The notes: generated by a model not told the origin, from the letters alone. Positions 7,717-15,976 are shown, counted from the stretch's first letter. The stretch is DNA of 38,683 nt from Nitrospirota bacterium (GCA_016217725.1 JACRHB010000030.1:1-38683), one strand, 5' to 3'. Numbers and translations: made by a program.

Positions 7717-8100
7717 TTATTTCCCCTCCCTTGATGGGAGGGGATTAAGGGGAGGGTGTTTTAAACATTTTTCCCAAATAACCTCAAGCACTTCTCTTGT
7801 ATTCTTCAATACTTCATTGTCCCAATACCTTAATACCTCGTAACCTTGTTGTTCAAACCATCTATCCCTTTCTCTATCCTTCCGAATCTGCTCCGGCTGT
7901 GTATGTTGGCCACCATCAAGTTCAATGATTATTTTTCTCTCAAAGCAAACAAAAGCCACAATGTACTTGCCGATAGGCTGCTGACGCTTGAATTTGAAAC
8001 CATACATACGCTTAGCCCTTAAATATTTCCATAGTACTTGCTCTGTATCTGTCGTCTGCTTTCTAAGATTTTTAGCTAATTTTGTTAATCTATCCGCCAT
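7717..8100 (-). CDS. DUF559 (Vsr-like) endonuclease-domain protein, catalytic Asp apparently replaced
   Basis: DUF559 proteins have the very-short-patch-repair endonuclease fold of the PD-(D/E)XK superfamily. The family pattern is clear: TEQVLWKYLRAKR, GFKFKRQQPIGKYIV, IIIELDGGQH and YEVLRYWDNEVL. In the family the strand after KYIV normally begins with a catalytic aspartate (VDF); here it reads VAF (Ala49), while Glu60 is kept. ATG 8100 gives 127 residues; an upstream GTG (8112) lies in the flanking repeat. The last 13 residues (PPLNPLPSREGK) are translated from the other flanking repeat, so the gene fills the space between two inverted palindromic units. Whether this copy is active is uncertain. 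Confidence 0.85.
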   Translation of the reverse strand: MADRLTKLAKNLRKQTTDTEQVLWKYLRAKRMYGFKFKRQQPIGKYIVAFVCFERKIIIELDGGQHTQPEQIRKDRERDRWFEQQGYEVLRYWDNEVLKNTREVLEVIWEKCLKHPPLNPLPSREGK

Positions 8101-8147
8101 TTGATGATACACCCTCTCCCTAACCCTCTCCCATCAAGGGAGAGGGG
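7723..8147. mobile_element. Candidate mobile cassette: DUF559 gene between inverted REP-like units
   Basis: Palindromic units at 7723-7760 and 8109-8147 are inverted to each other and bracket the DUF559 gene. The left unit has the CCCCTCCC-stem/ATTAAGG-tail form; the right unit, read on the minus strand, has the CCCTCTCC-stem/TTAGGG-tail form. Read on the minus strand the order is TTAGGG-type unit, gene, ATTAAGG-type unit. The empty pair at 491-584 has the same order. I see no clear target-site duplication. Mobility is inference from structure. Confidence 0.55.
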
Positions 8148-8181
8148 ATATGGATGATCCCATCCGATTTTCACTCATTCC

Positions 8182-9804
8182 TCATTTCCCGGCTGCAGAC
8201 AGCCTCCTCGACAGATAAGAGCCTGTAAGGGCGTCGATATCGGCGGTGAGCTCCTGCAGGCGAAGCTCTTTGTCTATTTTACTTTTTATATCCCGGGGAG
8301 GCGAGAGCAGCAGCTCCACCTGCAGTTTTCTCCTCTCAAAGTAAAGCCTCGTGACCTCGTTCAGTACGTTATCCCTCAGCTCGACCATGAGCTTGGACCG
8401 AGAATCAATCGAAGTCTGGTCGTCGTTCCAGATAAGGTCTCCCAGTTGCCAGGTTAGAGATATCGACCATGCTTTATCCTTATCTTTAGTAATATCATTA
8501 TCAATGTATTTGCCGGAATAATAGTAGCTGCCGCCCTGCCAGGATCTGTTTAGATCGTATGCAACCTTCAATTCGGGCAGCAAGGCCTTCTTTGCCGCAG
8601 CCTTTCTCCACCCCGCTATCTTATCCGGATGCACTTCGGCATACGTTATGGCGGCCTCACGGATTTCTTCTATGGAAGGCTCATGGGCAAACATGGAAAA
8701 CACTTCCCCTGTTTCAGCGCTCCTATTGCCTGCGTCTGCATCCCGGCTCACGAATGACGTCTTGAAGAGGCCCCTTTTTGTTGCAGCCCAAAGGGTCGGA
8801 TGGTTTTTATGATTTTGAATTACTGCGAGATAACGGACGGCTTGCGAAGCGATCCCCTTATAGAGCGCCTCCCAGCTTTCGGAAACCCCGGAGTATCCGA
8901 AAATCCCTCTGCCTGTCGCGGCATACACGCTGTAAAGGTCTTTTGAGCCGACAAGATGCCGTATATCGCGGCTTATAAGCCCTGATTTGCCGGCCTCCTT
9001 CCATGTCAGTCCGCCGTCGCCGGTCACAAAGAGACTTGCCGATGTGCCGACATATATTATTTTACCGTCGGATGGATCAACAGCAATGCTCTTTATCCGT
9101 GCTTCGGGTGCGATTTCATCAGGCTCTGTCTCATCATCGGATGTATCACTGTCTTCTTCAGAAGGGGTTGTCACAAAAATTCTCTGCCAATCGCTTCCGC
9201 CGTTTACGCTTTTATACAGACCTTTGTCAGCGGCGGCATAGATGGTAACGGGCTCAGACGTATCTATTGCAAGTGAAGTAACCGGAGACCCGGCAGGTAA
9301 GTTTCGTCCCTTTCTCCATTCTTTCCCGTTATCGTTTGTAAAGTAGGCCCCTATTCCGGCTCCGATAAATATAACCCCGGAATCCACGGGATGCACGGCT
9401 ATTGAAAATATGGAATTCTCCGGCTCTCCGACGCCTGTGAAAATCCTTTCCCATTTCATCCCGCCGTCATTGCTTTCGTAAAGACCTTTCTGCGTTCCGA
9501 CAAAAACAATATTTGCATCCGAGGGCGACGTCGCAACCGCATTTATCTTATTCCCCGCGGACATGAAAACCTCATCCCAATTTTTCCCTCCGTCCGCAGT
9601 CCTGTAGACTGAATGGAGTGAGCTTGCATAAACCAGGTCCGTATTTTCACTGCAAGCCGCAACCCTCTGAAGGTCGCGCTCCCTGATGCCGTCGCTGACG
9701 TCCTCCCACACTGCCTCCCGTATACCGGCGTTTACTGCTGAAATTGATGCGAGCTGAAGAAAAAGACAGACCGCCGGGATAAAAAAACCACCTGCTTTAA
9801 CCAT
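8182..9804 (-). CDS. Exported BNR/Asp-box beta-propeller protein with a helical C-terminal region
   Basis: A signal peptide (to about residue 26) is followed by at least five Asp-box repeats of the form S/T-x-D/N-G-G-x-x-W: TADGGKNW, SNDGGMKW, TNDNGKEW, SVNGGSDW and TGDGGLTW. Together they predict a six- or seven-bladed propeller of the BNR/YCF48 type. An acidic low-complexity loop (EEDSDTSDDETEPDE) interrupts one blade. The last 150 residues contain beta-type strands (AWSISLTWQLGDLIW) and long charged helices (ELRDNVLNEVTRLYFERRKLQ), reminiscent of an outer-membrane efflux-like or periplasmic coiled region. I choose ATG 9804 over the tracked TTG (9810), because AGGAGAG lies 6-12 bases upstream. 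Substrate and function are unknown. Confidence 0.7.
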   Translation of the reverse strand: MVKAGGFFIPAVCLFLQLASISAVNAGIREAVWEDVSDGIRERDLQRVAACSENTDLVYASSLHSVYRTADGGKNWDEVFMSAGNKINAVATSPSDANIVFVGTQKGLYESNDGGMKWERIFTGVGEPENSIFSIAVHPVDSGVIFIGAGIGAYFTNDNGKEWRKGRNLPAGSPVTSLAIDTSEPVTIYAAADKGLYKSVNGGSDWQRIFVTTPSEEDSDTSDDETEPDEIAPEARIKSIAVDPSDGKIIYVGTSASLFVTGDGGLTWKEAGKSGLISRDIRHLVGSKDLYSVYAATGRGIFGYSGVSESWEALYKGIASQAVRYLAVIQNHKNHPTLWAATKRGLFKTSFVSRDADAGNRSAETGEVFSMFAHEPSIEEIREAAITYAEVHPDKIAGWRKAAAKKALLPELKVAYDLNRSWQGGSYYYSGKYIDNDITKDKDKAWSISLTWQLGDLIWNDDQTSIDSRSKLMVELRDNVLNEVTRLYFERRKLQVELLLSPPRDIKSKIDKELRLQELTADIDALTGSYLSRRLSAAGK

Positions 9805-9856
9805 AGACAAACTCTCCTTCCCCTCTTAAAAGAGATGCATGCCCCGTAAGTCGGGG

Positions 9857-10180
9857 TTATGACAATAATAATGTTGCTTTGAAATTTAAGACGGGTTTAC
9901 AACAGCCGTCCCCTTGATAACTTGGATTATTATATGGATCACAAAGGAAGAGGTCAAGGGGCGGTTCGAGAATCACGGACCTGCCAAGGAAATCATTTAT
10001 GATTTTGACCACTACCCCGTCGGACATTGCCGGGATATTCGTTTTTTCATCAAGCCGCAAGATATCATCTTCCATATTCCTGTACAGACACAGATCCAGC
10101 CCCTCATGAGGGTTATCACGCTCCCCGCAATCACCCCACCACATGAAAGACTTGACCCCAACGCCCCAACGCCCGCTCTA
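9857..10180 (-). pseudogene. Remnant of an M23-type peptidase domain
   Basis: The minus-strand frame reads FMWWGDCGERDNPHEGLDLCLYR and continues with LDEKTNIPAMSDGVVVKIINDFLGRSV. These resemble the start of an M23/LytM-like domain, where NPHEGLDL carries the zinc-binding His/Asp pair and the DGVV strand follows. After residue 58 the sequence loses family character, and the downstream HxH half is absent. Upstream the frame stops about 12 codons before the ATG. I read it as a broken fragment left between two accessory genes. It could alternatively be a short divergent ORF. Confidence 0.45.
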
Positions 10181-10184
10181 TGGG

Positions 10185-11342
10185 TCAAAGAGGTTTGATA
10201 TCCTGCAGCAGCCGGGACAGAGCGACTGCCCTTATGTTCTTGTCAAGCTGAAACGTTGTTTCCCCGGCATGGATAACGGATAGACTTTTAAGCTTCAGAT
10301 CGGACAGGGCGCTTCTCATTGAGGGTGTGATATTAGGGGAGCTGGTGCGTTTGACCTCAAACCCGTACCGGTCCCGTCCATTTATTACCAGCAGATCAAG
10401 CTCGGCTCCGCCATGCGTTGCCCAGAAAAAACATTGGTCTGCAGAAACTCCCAGCCTTCGTATGACCTGGTCCAGGACAAAACCCTCCCATGATGCTCCC
10501 AGCTTGGGATGCCCTTCAACGTCTGCGGCGGTTTTTAACCCGAGCAGCGAATGTAATATGCCGCTGTCCGCGATATATAACTTGGGTGATTTGACCTGAC
10601 GCTTGGATATGTTTTCATGCCACGGAGGCAATTGCCGCACAACCAGAGCTGACGTAAGAAGATCGAGATAGCTCCTGACAGTTGTATCGGCTACTCCGAA
10701 AGAACGTCCGAATTCCGATGAGTTCCATATCTGGCCATGGTAATGTGCGAGCATGGTCCAGAACCGCCGTAATGTAGTCGAACGAATGGTGATGCCCAAC
10801 TGAGGAAGATCCCTTTCCAGGAAAGTACGGATAAATCCCCGGCGCCACTCATCACTTTCCGCATTGGTGCGTGCAAGATATGATTTGGGGAATCCTCCCC
10901 TTAACCACAGCCGTAAAGAATTTTCAGCCCCGATCTCATCAATAGAGAAGCCTCCCAGCTCATGATAGTGAATTCGACCGGCAAGTGTTTCAGAGCTCTG
11001 GCGCAGAAGTTCGGGCGAAGCGCTCCCGAGGACCAGAAAGCGGGCGGGCGTATTCGGCCTGTCCGCCAGCACGCGGAGCACGGGAAAGAGCTCCGGATGC
11101 CTCTGTATTTCATCAATTACCACAATTCCCCTCAGTCCCTTAAGGGCCAGCATGGGATCACGGAGTTTTGCCGTGTCTTCCGGATTTTCCAGATCAAAGA
11201 ATGAGGACGGGCCGCGGGTCTTCTCAATGAATGAGCGGGACAGTGTTGTCTTACCTACCTGGCGGGCGCCGATAATTCCTACCACCGGATGACGCTTAAG
11301 CAGGCCGCGAAGCATTTCGATTTCCTTTACACGCTCTATCAT
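10185..11342 (-). CDS. AAA ATPase with C-terminal DUF4143 domain
   Basis: The 385-residue protein has a Walker A motif (GARQVGKTT, residues 25-33), a Walker B motif (GIVVIDEIQ) and a sensor-like LVLGSAS. The DUF4143 half contains LRLWLRGGFPKSYL, a winged-helix-like section (GVADTTVRSYLDLLT), LYIADSGILHSLLG and a restriction-like core GAELDLLVINGRDRYGFEVKR. This is the standard layout of a widespread accessory ATPase family of unknown function, sometimes linked to toxin or defence modules. It appears complete. Its promoter is overlaid by an inverted repeat, and the start codon lies 6 bases after the -10 box with no Shine-Dalgarno. Confidence 0.88.
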   Translation of the reverse strand: MIERVKEIEMLRGLLKRHPVVGIIGARQVGKTTLSRSFIEKTRGPSSFFDLENPEDTAKLRDPMLALKGLRGIVVIDEIQRHPELFPVLRVLADRPNTPARFLVLGSASPELLRQSSETLAGRIHYHELGGFSIDEIGAENSLRLWLRGGFPKSYLARTNAESDEWRRGFIRTFLERDLPQLGITIRSTTLRRFWTMLAHYHGQIWNSSEFGRSFGVADTTVRSYLDLLTSALVVRQLPPWHENISKRQVKSPKLYIADSGILHSLLGLKTAADVEGHPKLGASWEGFVLDQVIRRLGVSADQCFFWATHGGAELDLLVINGRDRYGFEVKRTSSPNITPSMRSALSDLKLKSLSVIHAGETTFQLDKNIRAVALSRLLQDIKPL

Positions 11343-11351
11343 GAAAATAGA

Positions 11352-11394
11352 CTACCTTGAAATTTCGGTAATGTCAACAGAATTTTCAAGGTAG
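11352..11394 (-). promoter_or_regulatory. Promoter of the DUF4143 gene bracketed by an inverted repeat
   Basis: On the minus strand TTGACA and TAGTCT are separated by 17 bases, and the ATG begins 6 bases after TAGTCT. Arms CTACCTTGAAA...TT and AA...TTTCAAGGTAG (11352-11364 and 11381-11394) flank the -35 element and overlap the spacer and -10, the layout of a repressor operator. Confidence 0.6.
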
Positions 11395-11424
11395 ATGTAA
11401 CCCCTCAGTTACAGGGCATACCCT

Positions 11425-11502
11425 GTCATTCTGAGGAGCGAAGCGACGAAGAATCTCCTGCTTTATTAACGTATTGAGATTCTTCGCTTCGCTCAGAATG
11501 AC
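11425..11502. repeat. Long inverted repeat with GTCATTC ends, possible mfd terminator
   Basis: GTCATTCTGAG...CGAAGAATCTC is repeated in reverse complement as GAGATTCTTCG...CTCAGAATGAC, with slight internal length difference and a short AT-rich loop. It lies 54 bases downstream of the mfd stop and could fold in the mfd transcript. Confidence 0.85.
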
Positions 11503-11555
11503 AATGTCATGCACTATTGCCACCCTTCACTGAAGGGTTACTTATCAAGCTCAAA

Positions 11556-14500
11556 TTAAGCCGCGTCCTCAAGCTCCTCCATCACGTCTTTAACCGCCTT
11601 AAACACATCGTCCCATGCCTTCCCCCTCAGATCAAGCTCAACACCGCCTTCGGGGAGGAACTTTAGCATCTTCTTTCTTGTGTCATGGAGCGAGAATATC
11701 TTTTCCGAAGTGACGGGCGTGTCAGGCGCAAAGACGATTTGTACCCTGCCCGAAATGTTCTGTATTTTCGTTATGAGGAACTTTTTCGCCGACAGCTTCA
11801 GCTCCATTATATCGATAAGCCTCTTTGTCTTTTCAGGCGGCGGACCGAACCTGTCTTTCAGCTCCTCAAGGATCCTCGCAAGCGCTTTGACGTCCTTTGC
11901 AGAAGATATTTTTCTGTAGACGCTTAATCTCAGATCGGGGTCTTCAATATATTCATCAGGGATCAAAGCGTTAATCTTCATATCGATGACCGGCTCAAGC
12001 TTCGGCTCTATCTTTTCTCCCTTAAGCTCGGCCACCGCCTGTTCGAGCATCTCCATGTACATGTCGAATCCGACCGCCTCTATGTGCCCTGATTGTTCTG
12101 CGCCCAATAAATTCCCGGCGCCTCTTATCTCAAGGTCTTTCAATGCAAGCCGGAAGCCTGCGCCGAGATAGCCGAGCTCCTGTACAGCCTGGAGCTTTTT
12201 CCTCGCATCCTCCGTGATGATGTCCTCTCCGGGGATGAGGAAGTAGGCATACGCCTTTACATTGGATCGTCCTACTCGCCCCCTCAATTGATAAAGGTCG
12301 GCAAGCCCGAACCGGTCTGCCCTGTCGATGATGATCGTATTGGCTGAAGGTATGTCAAGGCCGGAGCCGATGATGGCCGTGGAGACGAGGACGTTAATCT
12401 CTTTGTGAAAGAAGGCCCTCATCACGTGCTCAAGCTCCTTTTCATTCATCTGCCCGTGAGCGACGCCGAGCTTTGCCTCAGGCACAAGCTCTCTTAAGAA
12501 ATTCCCGATCTTGTAGATATCCTGAATGCGATTATGCACGAAAAAGGTTTGGCCGCCGCGTTCAAGCTCTTTCTCAAGCGCCTCTTTGATTGCAGCCGGA
12601 TTGAACCGCGTGACGATGCTCTTTACTGCAAGCCTTTCCTCAGGCGGGGTTTCAATTGTGCTCATGCTCCTTATGCCGGAAAGCGCCATATGGAGAGTCC
12701 TGGGGATCGGCGTTGCAGACAGGGTGAGCACGTCAACGTTTTCCTTTAAGGCCTTAATTTTTTCCTTGTGAGTCACCCCGAACTTATGCTCTTCATCAAC
12801 GACCAAAAGCCCGAGGTCATAAAAGCTCACGTCTTTTGCAAGCAGCTTGTGAGTGCCGATAATAATATCTATCCCGCCTTCTGCAAGCGCCCTGAGGGTC
12901 TGCTTCAGCTCCTCCCTGTTTTTAAACCGGCTGAGGTAATCTACCCTGATAGGGAAGGCGGAGAACCGCGCGGTAAAGGTCTCGTAATGCTGCTCGGCGA
13001 GTATCGTTGTAGGGACGAGCACCGCAGCCTGCTTTGAATCGTAAACCGCCTTAAAGCACGCCCTCATTATCACCTCCGTCTTGCCGTAGCCGACGTCTCC
13101 GCAGAGGAGCCTGTCCATCGGGGTTATATTTTCCATGTCGCGCTTGATTTCATTAATGGATGTAAGCTGGTCCGGCGTTTCTTCATAGGGGAAAAAATTG
13201 TCAAACTCTCCGTGCAGGTCCGTGTCCTCTGAAAAGGCGTGTCCCGCTGCCGTCGAGCGTTTTGCATAAATGGCAAGAAGCCGCTCCGCCATGTCCCTGA
13301 CCTTCTGCTTGACCTTCTGTTTTGTTCTCTCCCAGGTCTTGCCGCCGAGCCTGTCGAGCTTGGGCCTGACGCCTTCGGGGGCGTGATATTTCCGGACGGA
13401 GTCGATGTGCTCAAGCGGGACGTAGAGCCTTGCGCCGTCAAGATATTCTATGAGTATGAAATCTCCTTCGTAGTCTTCGATCTTCTGCTTTTTCAGCCCG
13501 AGGAAGGTCCCTATGCCGTGCTCCGCGTGGACCATGCAATCCCCTTCTTTGAAATCCTCTATCGAAGAAATGAGCGTGGAGACGCGCGATTTCTTTGCAG
13601 GCTTAAAGGCCGGGCGCTGTCCGAAGACGTCCCTGTCCGAAAGGACGATTATATTTTGATATGCAAAGCCCCTGCTTAATCCGCCCATAGCGATCACCGG
13701 GCTGCGGGTGTCTTTTATAACGACGCCGCTGCTTAAAATGGGCGCGTCCGCGTCATGATCAAAGAACAATTCCTTTAATCTCTTTGCCTGCCCCTCCGAT
13801 GAACAGGCCGTGAGAATGAAATACTGCTCTCGCAGCGCGATGACCCCTTTGACAAAGTCTTCAAGGGTCGTCCTCTCCTCCGGCAAAAGGCCGAGACCCG
13901 TGACGCTTTTGATGGGAAAATGAAAGCCGCCGTCCTGTAATGGAAGTGAGGTGAAGGAGAGGACGCGTTGTTCGGAAAATTCCCCTCTTGAGAGGGGTGC
14001 AGGGGTGTGTTCCCCTTCCTCGCTTAACCCCTCTGAGTCTCCCCTTGTTAATGGCTCAACCCCACCTGTCCTCCCCTTATCTAAGGGGAGGAACAAGGAG
14101 GGGTTATGCCTCTTAATATCATCCGGCTCATTTAAGATAACTGTGCAGTCCGGCAAAAGCCCAAGGAGATTAGGCCCTTCCTCCGGCTCTTGTGCTGGGC
14201 ATATGTTTATGTCGTTTATCTCCTGCAAAGATAGTTGCGTGTCAATATCAAAGAACCTGAGCGACTCTATCCCGTCGCCGAAAAACTCTACCCTCACGGG
14301 ATTCTCTTCATCGGGCGGGAATATATCGAGGATGCCTCCCCTGACGCTCATTTCACCTTCTCCCGTAACAATGCTGACGATACGGTATCCCTGCTTTTGA
14401 AGGTTTTGAACAATAACGTCCCTGTCAATAATGACCCCTTTTGTAATAGTGAATACCGGGAAGTCTTCTATCTTCCACAGGGGTGAAAGGGCTGCGTCAA

Positions 14501-14801
14501 CAGAGGCGATGAATTTTCCCCTGTTGAGGGTGTAGAGGCTGAGAAGATTTATGGACCGTAAGGGATTATCTTTTGCCGGGATGAGCACGGGGGCTTCAAC
14601 CTGAAATAATTTCGACCAGAAAGCGGCGTCTGCATGAAATGCAGCGGCTGATTCCTCCGAGGAGCAAAGGAGCAGACAGGTCCCTTTAAACAGCGAAAAA
14701 AACAACGCCCCCGAAGAGCCTGACAGCGAGGTAAAGGCATCCGCACTTTTTTCTTCGACGGCCTTAAGGGCTTCTTCAAAGATGGAGAGGTCAAGCGGCA
14801 T
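11556..14801 (-). CDS. mfd: Transcription-repair coupling factor
   Basis: Mfd releases RNA polymerase stalled at lesions and recruits UvrAB for nucleotide excision repair. Visible parts are a UvrB-like N-terminal module (GEMSVRGGILDIFPPDEENPVRVEFFGD in part), the CarD-like polymerase-binding domain (DCMVHAEHGIGTFLG, LEYL-type IEYLDGARLYVP), Walker A GDVGYGKTEV, the DEEH box LLVVDEEHKFGV, TATPIPRTL, and the RecG-like translocation motif with QLRGRVGRS. The C-terminal TRCF domain is present. At 1081 residues it is slightly short for the family. About residues 232-275 are encoded by inserted REP-like palindromes in a poorly conserved loop between the UvrB-like blocks. No Shine-Dalgarno precedes ATG 14801. 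Confidence 0.97.
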   Translation of the reverse strand: MPLDLSIFEEALKAVEEKSADAFTSLSGSSGALFFSLFKGTCLLLCSSEESAAAFHADAAFWSKLFQVEAPVLIPAKDNPLRSINLLSLYTLNRGKFIASVDAALSPLWKIEDFPVFTITKGVIIDRDVIVQNLQKQGYRIVSIVTGEGEMSVRGGILDIFPPDEENPVRVEFFGDGIESLRFFDIDTQLSLQEINDINICPAQEPEEGPNLLGLLPDCTVILNEPDDIKRHNPSLFLPLDKGRTGGVEPLTRGDSEGLSEEGEHTPAPLSRGEFSEQRVLSFTSLPLQDGGFHFPIKSVTGLGLLPEERTTLEDFVKGVIALREQYFILTACSSEGQAKRLKELFFDHDADAPILSSGVVIKDTRSPVIAMGGLSRGFAYQNIIVLSDRDVFGQRPAFKPAKKSRVSTLISSIEDFKEGDCMVHAEHGIGTFLGLKKQKIEDYEGDFILIEYLDGARLYVPLEHIDSVRKYHAPEGVRPKLDRLGGKTWERTKQKVKQKVRDMAERLLAIYAKRSTAAGHAFSEDTDLHGEFDNFFPYEETPDQLTSINEIKRDMENITPMDRLLCGDVGYGKTEVIMRACFKAVYDSKQAAVLVPTTILAEQHYETFTARFSAFPIRVDYLSRFKNREELKQTLRALAEGGIDIIIGTHKLLAKDVSFYDLGLLVVDEEHKFGVTHKEKIKALKENVDVLTLSATPIPRTLHMALSGIRSMSTIETPPEERLAVKSIVTRFNPAAIKEALEKELERGGQTFFVHNRIQDIYKIGNFLRELVPEAKLGVAHGQMNEKELEHVMRAFFHKEINVLVSTAIIGSGLDIPSANTIIIDRADRFGLADLYQLRGRVGRSNVKAYAYFLIPGEDIITEDARKKLQAVQELGYLGAGFRLALKDLEIRGAGNLLGAEQSGHIEAVGFDMYMEMLEQAVAELKGEKIEPKLEPVIDMKINALIPDEYIEDPDLRLSVYRKISSAKDVKALARILEELKDRFGPPPEKTKRLIDIMELKLSAKKFLITKIQNISGRVQIVFAPDTPVTSEKIFSLHDTRKKMLKFLPEGGVELDLRGKAWDDVFKAVKDVMEELEDAA
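13976..14107. repeat. Compound REP-like insertion inside mfd
   Basis: At least two palindromes lie here: CCCCTCTTGAGAGGGG with a TGCAGGGGTG tail (from 13982) and CTCCCCTTATCTAAGGGGAG with an AAGGAGGGG tail (from about 14070). A third degenerate unit lies between them. In the mfd frame this reads PSLFLPLDKGR, EPLTRGDSEGLSEE and TPAPLSRGEFSE. The frame is preserved. Confidence 0.85.
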
Positions 14802-14815
14802 AGTTAAATTTAAGA

Positions 14816-14916
14816 AGTAGGAAGTTGGAAGTGAGAAGTAGGAAGTTAAAAGAAAGACAGAAACTCATTAAGTCATTTTTTTTACTTCTCACTTCTTACT
14901 TCCCATTTCTCACTTT
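14816..14916. repeat. AGAAGTAGGAAGT-type inverted repeat upstream of mfd
   Basis: Purine-rich units (GAAGTAGGAAGTTGGAAGTGAGAAG) face pyrimidine-rich complements (CTTCTCACTTCTTACTTCCCATTTCTCACTT) across about 40 bases. The family resembles the repeat at 6025-6098. Any mfd promoter would have to lie in or beyond it. Confidence 0.75.
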
Positions 14917-15003
14917 AAATATTCGTGTGCATTCGTGGCTTACTGCAGTTTTTTAAGTTGAAAAGTTATGTAACAGTATATCACATTTGCAAAGCCGTTC
15001 AGT

Positions 15004-15009
15004 TATAAT
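15004..15009 (+). promoter_or_regulatory. Candidate -10 box of the PhnD-like gene
   Basis: A perfect TATAAT ends 9 bases before the GTG at 15019, and no Shine-Dalgarno is present. No convincing -35 element is visible. Confidence 0.4.
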
Positions 15010-15018
15010 AATTCCACT

Positions 15019-15948
15019 GTGAAGTTAATGTGTAAATCACTATTACTCCTCTGCCTTCCCTTTCTGCTCTTCTCCGGCTGCGTCAGGGGAGAGACGCCCA
15101 AGAAGGTGAGTCTTTCACAAAAGACGGTTGAAGCCCCGGCGGAAGAAATTTCATATCCCCCGCAGGATACCCTCTGGTTCGGGTTCGACCTCAGGCTCGG
15201 GCCGAAGGAAGATTTCAGGATTTATATCCCGCTGCTTAAGTATCTTGAAAATGAAACCGGCAGGCGTTTCCGCATAAAATTCTCGGAAAAATATGAGGAC
15301 ACGGTTGAGGACCTCGGCAAGGGCGTCACGCAATTTGCCGCAGTCGGCGCCCTCAGCTTCGTTATCGGCGAGGCAAAATACGGGATCAAGTATCTTGTGA
15401 GCGGGGTGAATAAAGAGGGTGACGCGACATATCATTCCATAATCTTTACGAAGCCGAAGAGCGCAATACGGGATTTAAAAGACCTGAAAGGAAAATGCTT
15501 CGCGTTCGGGGCGAAAATGTCCACACAGGGACACCTCATCCCACGGAAGATGCTGGAGGATGATGGGATTACACTTAATGAGCTCGGCAAATACCTTTAC
15601 ACAGGCTCCCACTTCGACACCGTAAAATCGGTCTTGAACGGAGAATGCGATGCGGGAGGCATACAGGACGTCCTGGCAAAGAAATTGGAATCCGAGGGGA
15701 AGATAACGATATTAAAAATATCCGGGCCTTATCCCAACAGCCTCATCGCATATAACAACGCCGTAGACGGCAAGACGGTTGAGGCGGTCAGGGCCGCGCT
15801 TCTTGCATTTGAGCCGATGGGGAAGCATAAGGATATGCTCGCTGACTGGGATAAGACGGAAATGCCCCTGGGGTTTACAAAGGTGAATGAGCTTGAGCTG
15901 GAGAAGGTGAAAGCTCTTGCAAGGGGGTACGGGTTGTTAGTCAGGTGA
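15019..15948 (+). CDS. PhnD-like substrate-binding lipoprotein
   Basis: A signal peptide ending LLFSGC gives a clear lipobox, so the mature protein should be a lipid-anchored periplasmic binding protein. The body follows the PhnD/PtxB (phosphate/phosphite/phosphonate) solute-binding fold: LRLGPKEDFRIYIPLLKYLENETG, a VEDLGKGVTQFAAVG segment, a hinge block IRDLKDLKGKCFAFG, and GECDAGGIQDVLA near the second lobe. The GTG at 15019 is used if the mRNA is leaderless; ATG 15028 is the alternative. No permease or ATPase gene is adjacent, so it may serve a sensor or a distant transporter. The ligand is not predictable, because this family is used for several oxyanions and for signalling proteins. Confidence 0.82.
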   Translation: MKLMCKSLLLLCLPFLLFSGCVRGETPKKVSLSQKTVEAPAEEISYPPQDTLWFGFDLRLGPKEDFRIYIPLLKYLENETGRRFRIKFSEKYEDTVEDLGKGVTQFAAVGALSFVIGEAKYGIKYLVSGVNKEGDATYHSIIFTKPKSAIRDLKDLKGKCFAFGAKMSTQGHLIPRKMLEDDGITLNELGKYLYTGSHFDTVKSVLNGECDAGGIQDVLAKKLESEGKITILKISGPYPNSLIAYNNAVDGKTVEAVRAALLAFEPMGKHKDMLADWDKTEMPLGFTKVNELELEKVKALARGYGLLVR

Positions 15949-15976
15949 AAAAAGCCTTTCATCCTAGAAACGGCAG

